Below are positions 37,463 to 45,560 of a stretch of 64,000 nt of DNA, in pieces. The notes under the pieces were generated by a model. It was given only the letters and a program-made list of their open reading frames with translations. It had not been told where the DNA came from and made no database searches. This stretch comes from Acinetobacter sp. WC-141 (GTDB lineage Bacteria > Pseudomonadota > Gammaproteobacteria > Pseudomonadales > Moraxellaceae): assembly GCF_000313935.1 (NCBI RefSeq), contig NZ_AMSS01000016.1, forward strand, positions 46,939-110,938, in the 5' to 3' direction. Position 1 is the first letter of the stretch. Every line of letters begins with the position of its first letter. Both the position numbers and the translations under genes were made by a program.

Positions 37463-38029
37463 ATGTTTATTGCTGGTGTAGATGAGGCAGGACGGGGGCC
37501 TTTAGTAGGTTCAGTTGTGGCAGCGGCTGTTATTTTAGATCCTAATAACCCAATTTTAGGGTTGAATGATTCTAAAAAATTAACTGAAAAGAAACGTGAA
37601 AAGTTGTTTATTGAAATACAAGAAAAAGCCTTAGCTTGGTCCATTGCAGAAGCAACGCATGGCGAAATTGATCAATTAAATATTTTACAAGCGACTTTTT
37701 TAGCAATGCAGCGTGCAGTTGAAGGCTTAAAAACTCAGCCGCAAAAAGTAATTGTAGATGGTAATCAAATTCCAAAAGGAATCATTATTCCTTGTGAAGC
37801 GATTATTGGGGGAGATGCAAGTCATGCTGAAATTAGTGCTGCTAGTATTTTAGCAAAGGTTACGCGGGACCGACAAATGGTGGAATTAGATCAGCAATAT
37901 CCACTATTTGGTTTTGCCAAGCATAAAGGATATCCAACTAAAGCGCACTTTGAAGCTATTGCTGCACATGGAGTGATTGATCAACATCGCCGTAGTTATG
38001 CGCCTGTTAAACGTGCTTTAGGCTTATAA
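37463..38029 (+). CDS. rnhB: Ribonuclease HII
   Basis: RNase HII of 188 residues, which removes ribonucleotides from [15 protein letters not shown] carries the two catalytic acids DE, with Asp residues in VIVDGNQIP and [23 protein letters not shown] 37463 with AAAGG upstream is the right start; an upstream TTG extension is unlikely. Confidence 0.95.
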   Translation: MFIAGVDEAGRGPLVGSVVAAAVILDPNNPILGLNDSKKLTEKKREKLFIEIQEKALAWSIAEATHGEIDQLNILQATFLAMQRAVEGLKTQPQKVIVDGNQIPKGIIIPCEAIIGGDASHAEISAASILAKVTRDRQMVELDQQYPLFGFAKHKGYPTKAHFEAIAAHGVIDQHRRSYAPVKRALGL

Positions 38030-38048
38030 ATACATCGACCTAAAAAAT

Positions 38049-38074
38049 TTAAAGCGACTAGAAAGTCGCTTTAA
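38049..38074. terminator. Bidirectional terminator between rnhB and csrA
   Basis: TTAAAGCGACT and AGTCGCTTTAA form 11-bp arms around a short loop. Confidence 0.8.
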
Positions 38075-38096
38075 TTAGGGAGAGAACAACTTCATA

Positions 38097-38351
38097 CTAA
38101 CGATTGAAGTTTTTCTGTGCATAATTTTCATCTTCAAATGTAACTTGATAATCTTGATCAAGGTGTTGAAGATGTTCATGCATTGCACGTTCGTGTTGAA
38201 TACGTTGGTAAATTTCTTCACGATGAACAGAAACCTCTTTTGGTGCATTTACACCAATACGAACTTGGTTTCCTTTGACGCCAAGCACAGTAACACTGAC
38301 TTGATCCCCAATCATTAACGTTTCCCCGACACGGCGGGTCAGAATCAGCAT
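38097..38351 (-). CDS. csrA: Carbon storage regulator CsrA
   Basis: RNA-binding global regulator of 84 residues. The core [39 protein letters not shown] is intact, including the RNA-contacting L4 and R44-type residues. A C-terminal extension of about 25 residues rich in His, Gln and Asp is typical of Acinetobacter and Pseudomonas relatives. Follows lysC in the same direction. Confidence 0.96.
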   Translation of the reverse strand: MLILTRRVGETLMIGDQVSVTVLGVKGNQVRIGVNAPKEVSVHREEIYQRIQHERAMHEHLQHLDQDYQVTFEDENYAQKNFNR

Positions 38352-38496
38352 GTTTATCTCCTTGCTAAACGCTTAAAACTGCAATAGTAATACCCAAATA
38401 AAAGCTCAACCTCAGTTTTCAGTCAGATTCTAACAGAAATATGAGAACAAAGTCATATTTTGATAATCTCTGCTAAAAAACTTTCCCTTTAATATA

Positions 38497-38532
38497 ACAG
38501 AGCCGCTATAAAAAAAACTATAGCGGCTCTGT
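38497..38532 (-). terminator. Hairpin after lysC
   Basis: Perfect 14-bp arms ACAGAGCCGCTATA (38497-38510) and its complement (38519-38532). Confidence 0.8.
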
Positions 38533-38596
38533 GTTTTATTTGATTATTGTCGGACAAGTATACATTTTTTAATGAATTATTGACCGATTGGTAAAA

Positions 38597-39877
38597 TTAA
38601 GCGCGCGCGCTGCTTTCACCATGTTCACGATCTAAACCAAAAGCGGTGTGTAGACAACGAACAGCAAGTTCAAGATATTTCTCGTCAATAATGACAGAAA
38701 CTTTAATTTCAGATGTTGAAATCATGAGGATATTAATACCTTCATCAGCAAGGGCAGTGAACATCTTGCTCGCTACGCCTGCATGTGAACGCATACCTAC
38801 ACCCACGATAGACACTTTAACGATATCATCACGTGTTGAAACTTCACGTGCACCAATATTTTTGGCAGTTTCGTTTAAGATTTTTTCAGCTTTAGCTAAA
38901 TCAACACGGTTTACAGTGAAAGTGAAATCTGTTGTGCCATCTTCTTCAACATTTTGCACTATCATATCGACTTCGATATTGGCATCACTTACTGGTGATA
39001 AAATTTTAGAAGCAATACCTGGTTCATCAGGTACACCTAAAATCGTTAATTTTGCTTCGTCACGGTTAAAAGCAATACCTGCAATAATTGGCTGTTCCAT
39101 AGTATCTTCCGCCTCAGTAGTAATGAGTGTACCTACATTTTCTTTAAATTCGTCGTCAAACACGCCGTCGTTATCATTATCAAAACTTGATAATACACGC
39201 AAAGGAACTTGATATTTTCCGGCAAATTCTACTGAGCGAATTTGTAAAACTTTTGAACCTAATGAAGCCATTTCTAGCATTTCTTCAAAAGAAATACGGT
39301 CGATTTTTTTGGCTTTAGGAGCAACACGAGGGTCAGTGGTGTAAACGCCATCTACATCAGTGTAAATTTGGCATTCATCTGCTTTTAGAGCAGCAGCAAG
39401 AGCAACACCAGAAGTATCTGAACCGCCACGACCTAGAGTTGTGATATTTCCGTTAGCATCAAAGCCTTGGAAACCCGCAACAACAATAACACGGCCTGCA
39501 TTTAGGTCATTGGTCATGACATCTGTATCAATAGACTCAATACGCGCCTTGGTAAATGCACTGTCAGTTTTAATACCGACTTGACGTCCGGTATAGGATT
39601 TAGCTTCCACACCAATCGAGTTAAGTGCCATAGCTAACATGGAAATCGTCACCTGTTCACCGGTTGAAACCATTTGGTCTAACTCGCGTGGGTCAGGTGT
39701 TTCGGTAATGGCTTTAGCGAGAGCTAGTAAGCGGTTTGTTTCACCACTCATTGCAGATACGACCACAACAACCTTGTGACCGTGATCATGCCAACGCTTC
39801 ACACGACGAGCAACATTTAAAATGCGCTCGGGGGTACCCATAGAAGTACCGCCATATTTTTGAACGATTAATGCCAT
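38597..39877 (-). CDS. lysC: Aspartate kinase
   Basis: Monofunctional aspartokinase of 426 residues: catalytic domain (IVQKYGGTSMGTPERILN, LGRGGSDTSGVALAAAL) and two C-terminal ACT regulatory domains (LTILGVPDEPGIASKI; VSIVGVGMRSHAGVASKM). First step of lysine, threonine and methionine synthesis. In related bacteria the gene lies between alaS and csrA/rsmA; here csrA is in place but the upstream neighbour is prophage DNA. Confidence 0.95.
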   Translation of the reverse strand: MALIVQKYGGTSMGTPERILNVARRVKRWHDHGHKVVVVVSAMSGETNRLLALAKAITETPDPRELDQMVSTGEQVTISMLAMALNSIGVEAKSYTGRQVGIKTDSAFTKARIESIDTDVMTNDLNAGRVIVVAGFQGFDANGNITTLGRGGSDTSGVALAAALKADECQIYTDVDGVYTTDPRVAPKAKKIDRISFEEMLEMASLGSKVLQIRSVEFAGKYQVPLRVLSSFDNDNDGVFDDEFKENVGTLITTEAEDTMEQPIIAGIAFNRDEAKLTILGVPDEPGIASKILSPVSDANIEVDMIVQNVEEDGTTDFTFTVNRVDLAKAEKILNETAKNIGAREVSTRDDIVKVSIVGVGMRSHAGVASKMFTALADEGINILMISTSEIKVSVIIDEKYLELAVRCLHTAFGLDREHGESSARA

Positions 39878-39929
39878 ATCGCCTAAACCCTTATAATTAA
39901 ACGGGAAAAGTATATTCTTGCTTCCTTGG

Positions 39930-39966
39930 TTTCATTATATGTACACCATTATGTACATAAATGAAA
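39930..39966. repeat. Imperfect palindrome upstream of lysC
   Basis: TTTCATTATATGTACA and TGTACATAAATGAAA are complementary save for one extra base, around a short centre. It could be the lysC control site or part of the phage attachment site. The gap 39878-40086 holds no gene. Confidence 0.5.
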
Positions 39967-40024
39967 TTGCTGAGTTTATCTAGCAAGCCGTGATTCGGCG
40001 GACAGTATATAGTAACGTAAATAT

Positions 40025-40075
40025 GCTAACAATCATTGATCTGGACTAATTTCATCAAGTTTGCTGATTGTTAGC
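40025..40075. repeat. Inverted repeat at the prophage left end
   Basis: GCTAACAATCA (40025-40035) and TGATTGTTAGC (40065-40075) are perfect 11-bp complements with a 29-bp spacer, between lysC and the last leftward phage gene. Candidate attachment-site arms, or a terminator stem for the leftward transcript. Confidence 0.5.
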
Positions 40076-40086
40076 TTCTATATTAC

Positions 40087-40302
40087 TTATATTGCTTTCT
40101 TTAACTGTTCTTTCTTTTGGCATTCATTTTCCCACTCAATCACATCAGAAGTGAGATATCGTTTCATTGTTCCGCCTTCTGAACCAAAAGCAGGCGCAGG
40201 AAAAGGAATGCCCCAAGGGGTTCTTTCTTCCCAGCGATTTAAAGTGCGCTTAGTAATATGAAACATCTCACACACACTATTGGATGTCAGATATTTATCC
40301 AC
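40087..40302 (-). CDS. AlpA-like DNA-binding protein, possible excisionase
   Basis: Protein of 71 residues with a MerR/AlpA-type helix-turn-helix (LTSNSVCEMFHITKRTLNRWE) and a wing region containing PFPAPAF. The GTG start at 40302 has AAGGAG upstream. As the outermost leftward gene, next to the presumed attachment site, it fits an excisionase/directionality factor, but AlpA-like proteins can also be transcription regulators. Confidence 0.75.
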   Translation of the reverse strand: MDKYLTSNSVCEMFHITKRTLNRWEERTPWGIPFPAPAFGSEGGTMKRYLTSDVIEWENECQKKEQLKKAI

Positions 40303-40303
40303 T

Positions 40304-40546
40304 TTATCTCTCCTTACTTTCCGCTTTAACTTCTAATTCTGCAATTCTCGCCTTAAGTCTATAAAACTCATCGCGACAACTCGCTATTGCACCATTCCAA
40401 GCTATCCAACCTGCGTTAAATTCACTTTTTTTAGATGTGCATCTAAATCCACTTCGAGCTGCTTCACGATCTAAAAATCCATATTCCTCAGCAAGATCAC
40501 AATAGTTTTCATACTGACGTTCAGCATCCTCAATAAAGTCAATCAT
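40304..40546 (-). CDS. Phage protein, unknown
   Basis: Acidic, helical 80-residue protein; overlaps the upstream gene by 4 bp and ends 1 bp before the AlpA-like start, so part of one tightly packed leftward operon. Contains IAWNGAIASCRDEFYRLKARIAELE, a probable helix. No family recognised. Confidence 0.75.
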   Translation of the reverse strand: MIDFIEDAERQYENYCDLAEEYGFLDREAARSGFRCTSKKSEFNAGWIAWNGAIASCRDEFYRLKARIAELEVKAESKER

Positions 40547-40983
40547 CCCTCAGCTCCCGATTCACTTGGCACTTTATGAAAGTACATCCAATGAGTTGGT
40601 GGATCTCTCTCAAAATTTGCCCAATAGTGATTAATTTCTTCATCACAAGTCATGTAGTCAATTTCTGGTTGAACCTCAGGTGAGTCAGACCAACAAATTA
40701 AAACCATGGTATCTATTGGTGGCTCTTCATCCTTAACACTAATCCATGAAGGCACCGCCTGAGCTTTGGCTTTTTCTAGCTCTGCATCACGATGCTTTGC
40801 ACATCTAAGCCAAGCATCCCAACGGCTATTCATGTTGCTTATTTCTTTTTGAGCAACTTCAGAAGGATTGTTTGATCTAGTCATAAACAGTTCATGCTCA
40901 TGACTAAAAATAATGTCTCTTCTTCCTTTGTAATATTGGAAGGTATTTAGAAAAGCCTCTCTTTCCTTATTCAAATTAATCAT
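40543..40983 (-). CDS. DUF551-type phage protein
   Basis: Protein of 146 residues. The C-terminal half (PSWISVKDEEPPIDTMVLIC ... PTHWMYFHKVP) matches the DUF551 pattern of paired Trp with a THWM motif, common in phage early operons. The N-terminal half has charged helices with RWDAWLRCAKHRDAELEKAKA. Function unknown. Confidence 0.75.
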   Translation of the reverse strand: MINLNKEREAFLNTFQYYKGRRDIIFSHEHELFMTRSNNPSEVAQKEISNMNSRWDAWLRCAKHRDAELEKAKAQAVPSWISVKDEEPPIDTMVLICWSDSPEVQPEIDYMTCDEEINHYWANFERDPPTHWMYFHKVPSESGAEG

Positions 40984-41280
40984 TCACGCCACCATTTTAT
41001 AAATACGTTTAACTTCATGATTAAGCTCATCCATTGCTGAGCGACCTTCTTTGAAATACTTCAACAGCATTAACTTGTAGCGCTCTTGAGCTGCTTTGTT
41101 CATCACACCCTTATCAGTCAAGGTGAGGGTAGCTTTATTGCCTTTAATCAGGTTCACGCCGTGCGGTGTGCCTCTTCCGCGATAACCAGCGTTAACATTG
41201 AAAACAATGAATTTCTCGAAAAGCTGCTGGGGTAGCAGCTTTGGTTCGAAAAGAAACTCTGGAGTAGTCTGTTTCGACAT
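40984..41280 (-). CDS. Phage protein, unknown
   Basis: Basic 98-residue protein in the leftward operon, starting 1 bp into the upstream stop and abutting the DUF551 gene. Contains HGVNLIKGNKATLTLTDKGV and a helical C-terminus. Not recognised. Confidence 0.72.
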   Translation of the reverse strand: MSKQTTPEFLFEPKLLPQQLFEKFIVFNVNAGYRGRGTPHGVNLIKGNKATLTLTDKGVMNKAAQERYKLMLLKYFKEGRSAMDELNHEVKRIYKMVA

Positions 41281-42239
41281 TAGAAAGGCTCCTCCAGTAA
41301 GTAATCAGGTTCAGCATCTGGTTGAGAACCTGCTGGATTCTCTAACTCGAAGCGGCGTTTTCTCACATACCCCATAAGCTTCGGTTGAATCTGTGGATCT
41401 CGTGCAGCCACATCAATTTCAAGTGCATCCAAGGTAGTAAGATCTGGGGCATTTTGGATCTGAACCATTAGAGAAGGTGGTTCACCTGAAGGAGACTTTT
41501 CTTTTTCCAACTCTTCAAGTCGTTTGTGAGTAGCCAATAAAAGAGGTTCCATTTGTTTATCTGACCACGTACGGGTATAGCGATAAACTGCATTCACTTC
41601 GTCAGGAGTTTTTGATTCCCTAACTCGTTGCAGAAGGGTATCAAGGTTTTTTTGATATTCAGGATCTAATATCGGGTCATTAGTATCTGGAACTAACTTG
41701 TCCTTAGAAGTGGTGACATTAGTTTGTTCAGTAATAACAATTGCAGGCTGAGTTTCTGCAGGAATAACTTCACTAGTCTTTTCAGCTTTTGTTTTTTTGC
41801 CTCTTTGTTTTTTAGGCTCATCACCAAGACGAATAACACTAAGATCATTATTTATTTCATAACCGAATGCTTTTGAAATAGCTTTTAATTGAAGCTTGGC
41901 ATTTTCTGCATCACGCTGCACAAAACCACTATTAATAGCCTCAATGAGTGCAGAGGTTTTAAATCCAACAATATAAATGGAAGGTAAATATGTATTAATT
42001 ACAAAAACATCCTGACCCTCTTTATACTCATCAATTGTCAATGGTCTAGTGAAGGTAATGCCTGCCAATTCATTAGTTTCAAGTTTGATGCAGAATTCAT
42101 AGCCAGATTTAGCAAAGATGGTTGCAGGGAATTGGTCTAATTCCGAAAATTCCAGCATGTCACCCACTGGTCTACATAGAACCTTGAAGCCATTTAGAAG
42201 AGCATCAAAAGCTTCTGAAGCTGTAATTATATTATTCAT
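41280..42239 (-). CDS. Phage early protein, unknown, multidomain
   Basis: Protein of 319 residues: N-terminal alpha/beta part (about 1-130), a Lys-rich linker with KKQRGKKTKAEK, then helical repeats. Two segments in the second half, LQRVRESKTPDEVNAVYR and MVQIQNAPDLTTLDALEIDV, look like copies of one helical unit. It overlaps the ATPase gene by 4 bp, so may act with it in recombination. No named family recognised. Confidence 0.7.
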   Translation of the reverse strand: MNNIITASEAFDALLNGFKVLCRPVGDMLEFSELDQFPATIFAKSGYEFCIKLETNELAGITFTRPLTIDEYKEGQDVFVINTYLPSIYIVGFKTSALIEAINSGFVQRDAENAKLQLKAISKAFGYEINNDLSVIRLGDEPKKQRGKKTKAEKTSEVIPAETQPAIVITEQTNVTTSKDKLVPDTNDPILDPEYQKNLDTLLQRVRESKTPDEVNAVYRYTRTWSDKQMEPLLLATHKRLEELEKEKSPSGEPPSLMVQIQNAPDLTTLDALEIDVAARDPQIQPKLMGYVRKRRFELENPAGSQPDAEPDYLLEEPF

Positions 42240-43357
42240 GCTGTCATTCCCGTTTTTGCTAAAGTTTCAATGTCTTGTTTTACTGCCGTAAGTTTTGCCG
42301 CTTCAATTTGAGTAAGTGCATCAATACCGAAGTGTTCACATACTGTTTTCACATCGAGGCCACGTTCAGCAATAAAGTTTTGAAGTTCATCTCTTTGTTG
42401 ATCTGAGATACCGTTAAATTCTGGTGGACTAATCCAAGTGCCACGTTGTTTATCAAACGTGCAATTCAATGCTTTAGCTCTCATTAACATTGCTTGTCGC
42501 ATGTTCTGGTAATACATGTGTTCTTTATCAAGCGACTCAGTTAATTGATTTAGATCACCAGCATGTTCAGCTTCTTCACAGCTTTGTTTCCAATTTTCTA
42601 ACTCTTCTTGAGCTTTAGCTGCAGCAAGTTGTGCCGGTGTTAAAGTGTTGATGTGGTCCTTAGCTTGAGCGATAAGATCAGCTAAGAAAGTTGGATGAGA
42701 TTTAAGATCCGGAACCCATACCTCACCAGTTTCACCACCTAATGCACCTGAGTTTTTCGCGTGGTGAGTAGGAGAAGGTTTGAAACTGATTACACGGGCA
42801 TTTTTACCTTCACTTGTCGTAACGGTTGTTAGATAGCCCATAATGTCTGCAATACGATAAAGCTCATTACGGTTTTTACCTCCTAGATCTGGACGATAAA
42901 TAATTTGATCACCGTTTTGATCTTCAGAAGCATGAGCAATGAATACAACGTCTTTGCCAAGACTGATTAATGTGTTGATGTATTGTTTAAACGTTTGGTT
43001 AGCCAAGCCTTGAGCTTTTAACTTTAAAGAGCCATCTTTTTGACGGTTATTAGCTGTGAGCAATAGATGTGTCTTAATGCATTCAAGCATTGCTCCAACG
43101 GTATCAATGATTACTGTTTTATAAGGTGCTAAGTCCTGAGGAGTAAGGTTTGCTACATCACTCCATTGTTGAACTTGTACAACCGCGCCACGACGTAATT
43201 CACCAGTACGGTGAGCACCACGGTCAAAGTCAAATGAAATTGCTTTTTCCGCAGTAAAGCCCATTGACGATTTACCCAAACCCGGATCAGCGTATAGATA
43301 CACAATAATTGCTTGAACTAATAAAGTTTGGTCAGCAGTAATAATAGGTAGAGCCAT
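42236..43357 (-). CDS. Sak4-like RecA-fold ATPase (AAA_24 type)
   Basis: ATP-binding protein of 373 residues. Walker A is ADPGLGKS (A23-S30), Walker B lies in KTVIIDTVG, and the fold resembles the AAA_24/Sak4 proteins that promote annealing or strand exchange in phage recombination. GGKNRNELYRIADIMGYL is typical. Residues beyond about 240 form a helical extension rich in Gln, Glu and Ala. It lies in the leftward operon, the place of red/bet genes in lambda. Confidence 0.8.
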   Translation of the reverse strand: MALPIITADQTLLVQAIIVYLYADPGLGKSSMGFTAEKAISFDFDRGAHRTGELRRGAVVQVQQWSDVANLTPQDLAPYKTVIIDTVGAMLECIKTHLLLTANNRQKDGSLKLKAQGLANQTFKQYINTLISLGKDVVFIAHASEDQNGDQIIYRPDLGGKNRNELYRIADIMGYLTTVTTSEGKNARVISFKPSPTHHAKNSGALGGETGEVWVPDLKSHPTFLADLIAQAKDHINTLTPAQLAAAKAQEELENWKQSCEEAEHAGDLNQLTESLDKEHMYYQNMRQAMLMRAKALNCTFDKQRGTWISPPEFNGISDQQRDELQNFIAERGLDVKTVCEHFGIDALTQIEAAKLTAVKQDIETLAKTGMTA

Positions 43358-43368
43358 TTTTCTTATCC

Positions 43369-43692
43369 TTATTTTGAACCTGTAAAGCCGCGCTTCTTCT
43401 TATAAGCTTTGCGGTCATAAGTAGGGATATTTGTTTCACGCAGTTTTATTGCGAGCTGCTTTCTGCGTTGAAAGTCGATTTCTTGTGTGAGTTCATTCCA
43501 AACTTTTGGATAGTCGGTTTTGAACTTTTCAACGTCCAAAGGCGTCTTAACTCCGTCTTTAATTTTGTAAAGAACTGAGCCATTAGCATTAGATGCGTAC
43601 ACTTGCCAGCCAATGCGAACAGAGTAGAGTCCTGTATTATCACGGCCTAAATACGACTTGTAGCCGTCTGGATGATGCCTAACTTTTTGCAT
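43369..43692 (-). CDS. Phage protein, unknown
   Basis: Basic 107-residue protein. ATG 43692 has GGAGG upstream and is preferred over 43713. The first 60 residues look like a small beta domain (YSVRIGWQVYASNANGSVLYKIK), the rest is charged and ends in KKKRGFTGSK. Sits directly before the ATPase gene, spacing 11 bp. Not recognised. Confidence 0.72.
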   Translation of the reverse strand: MQKVRHHPDGYKSYLGRDNTGLYSVRIGWQVYASNANGSVLYKIKDGVKTPLDVEKFKTDYPKVWNELTQEIDFQRRKQLAIKLRETNIPTYDRKAYKKKRGFTGSK

Positions 43693-43694
43693 GA

Positions 43695-44135
43695 TTAAGC
43701 CTCCTCGATCCAATGGTTACGGTCGATATAGCCAGCCAATAAAATATTTATATTTTTATGGTCATCATGATTGGTAAAGTCATTGAAAGACTTCCCGCTT
43801 AGATCCGTTACTGAATCAATAGCCAAATTTGTAATTTCAGCAGTTGTAAAGTCAGATCCAGCTACGCCATAGCTATCAGCTACGCCGTCAAAATCGAAGC
43901 TCACGTTTAGTTTGAAGCCGTCTATGCGGATAACAGCTACACCAGTTTTTTCACCAGTTTGCTTAATACCTAAAAGTTCATATTCAGAAGCAACTACTTG
44001 TTTGCTTTCATATGAGTAATTAGAAGGGACGCTAGAATTAGCGGTACGGTATTCACAAGAACCCAAGGCTACAAGTACAGCAATTGCTGTAACTCCAGTT
44101 ACCTTGTGCTTGTTTAAAAAGGTTTTTACGTTCAT
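43695..44135 (-). CDS. Putative phage lipoprotein
   Basis: Protein of 146 residues. Hydrophobic stretch KVTGVTAIAVLVALGSC ends in an LGSC lipobox, predicting a lipid-anchored protein; the mature part is acidic. First gene after the leftward promoter, so expressed early or in the lysogen. A superinfection-exclusion role is possible but unsupported beyond position. Confidence 0.65.
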   Translation of the reverse strand: MNVKTFLNKHKVTGVTAIAVLVALGSCEYRTANSSVPSNYSYESKQVVASEYELLGIKQTGEKTGVAVIRIDGFKLNVSFDFDGVADSYGVAGSDFTTAEITNLAIDSVTDLSGKSFNDFTNHDDHKNINILLAGYIDRNHWIEEA

Positions 44136-44209
44136 AATTGATCTCGCAGTTTGCAAAAGCACATCGGACCTGGGGAGGGCGGTGTGCTTTTTTGTTGTCT
44201 ACGAGATAA

Positions 44210-44270
44210 ATATTAGGTAAACCTAATTATTAAGTCAATAGGTGTTCCTAATAAAATTAGAAATACCTAA
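44210..44270 (-). promoter_or_regulatory. PL promoter with three CI/Cro-type operators (OL)
   Basis: Leftward -35 TTGACT (44233-44238) and -10 TAATAT (44210-44215) are separated by exactly 17 bp. Three sites of form TTAGG-N4-CCTAA overlie it: 44213-44226 (perfect), 44238-44251 and 44257-44270 (one mismatch each). The same motif is repeated at 46344-46406. Confidence 0.82.
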
Positions 44271-44335
44271 TTTTTGTGTTTTAATAGACAAAAGAAAACC
44301 CACCGTGGTGGTGGGTTGGGGTTATATAATTTAGA

Positions 44336-45280
44336 TCATACAATTTCTAAAATTGTAACTTTTGAAGGAATATAACTACGCTTTGTTTTATTAAATTTAC
44401 TATGCACAATAATATTAGCTTTAATTTTTCTTTTTCCATGCAATTTATCAGGATTAATTGAGTCTGCTAAATCAAAGTTAACACGAGCTTCAAAGAGGTC
44501 TGGTACTATTCCTGCCCATCCTGAGTTGGTTTTATCTCTGTCACTAGCATAGATGTATACATCTTGATTTTTTAATAGTTCTTCTTTTTGCTCTTGTTCT
44601 GGTGGCTCGTAGTGCTCTGGTACTTGATTAACATATTTTGAATCAAATGAAACTTGTTTTATGTGGCTATCATCTTGAAGCTCAATACTAGAGTTGGGAT
44701 CATCTTTTGTTGGTTTGGCAAAATTAACAGCATCCTTTGCAACTTGTTTTTGGGGCAGCTTTTCCAGAATTTTTTGCGTTTCTTCAGGTGATAAAATCAT
44801 TGTTCCAGAGCCATTCATGATACCGTTATTAACAATTGTTACTGGTGCTGGTGTAGGCTGCGAAGTGTTTTTGGTAGCAATTGCATAATTAAAACCTGTT
44901 GCCACAATGGCACCCATGCTAAAAATAACAATATTATTCATAGTTTTGCTATCCGAAACCACGTCTTTAATAAGCTGCTTAGCATCATCTACTAACTTTT
45001 CACCACGTTCGTATTTTGCATCACCTAATACCTGACGAAGAACAACTTTGATATCTAAACTACCACTTTCTAAGTGATTGATAAATACTTGTGAGTCATA
45101 AACCTTGATACCAGGATAAGCCGCTTCTACAAATTTAGGAGTCTTATGTAGTATGCTCTCAATTGACTTTAAGGCATCAATAATTTTAGGAATAGGCACA
45201 ATATTTTTAGTAGAATAATAAACTGTAAATTCCGTTTCCACTATTACTTCATTTGCGTCTAGAGTTGCAGTAGCTTGCAT
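44336..45280 (-). CDS. Membrane-anchored protein in the immunity region, unknown
   Basis: Protein of 314 residues: N-terminal alpha/beta region (about 1-80) with FINHLESGSLDIKVVLRQ, a single membrane helix near residues 113-135 (MNNIVIFSMGAIVATGFNYA), a Pro/Glu-rich linker, and a C-terminal beta-rich domain. I do not recognise a named family. Located between OL and the repressor in a position that often carries lysogen-expressed exclusion or defence genes. Confidence 0.75.
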   Translation of the reverse strand: MQATATLDANEVIVETEFTVYYSTKNIVPIPKIIDALKSIESILHKTPKFVEAAYPGIKVYDSQVFINHLESGSLDIKVVLRQVLGDAKYERGEKLVDDAKQLIKDVVSDSKTMNNIVIFSMGAIVATGFNYAIATKNTSQPTPAPVTIVNNGIMNGSGTMILSPEETQKILEKLPQKQVAKDAVNFAKPTKDDPNSSIELQDDSHIKQVSFDSKYVNQVPEHYEPPEQEQKEELLKNQDVYIYASDRDKTNSGWAGIVPDLFEARVNFDLADSINPDKLHGKRKIKANIIVHSKFNKTKRSYIPSKVTILEIV

Positions 45281-45330
45281 ATTTCCCCCTCCCGAACCGT
45301 TGTAAAGACTGTGTCGGGTTCACAGTTTTA

Positions 45331-45546
45331 TTAATCTTTGGTGTTATTAATTTTCTGTCCAAGCTTTCCTTCTTTTACCAACTGCACGACCTGCTCATTA
45401 GTAAGCACAGGAATAAAGACCTTATCGCCAATGTCTTTAGAAAGAATCTTTACTTCTTCAGCAGTCAGCACCAAAGCTTCACCATGTTTAGCTGCATCAT
45501 TGATACGAGCAATAATCTGGTTGATTGGTAGTTTTGAATTGTCCAT
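45331..45546 (-). CDS. Small phage protein, unknown
   Basis: Protein of 71 residues, 14 bp downstream of the repressor and in the same direction, so probably expressed from the repressor promoter in the lysogen. Contains LTAEEVKILSKDIGDKVFIPV followed by LTNEQVVQLVKEGKLG. Function unknown. Confidence 0.7.
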   Translation of the reverse strand: MDNSKLPINQIIARINDAAKHGEALVLTAEEVKILSKDIGDKVFIPVLTNEQVVQLVKEGKLGQKINNTKD

Positions 45547-45560
45547 AAGTCTTCCTGTGA

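Noticed and set aside
39900..40086. tRNA gene as attachment site
   Set aside because: No cloverleaf or conserved tRNA T-arm sequence seen in this gap on either strand.
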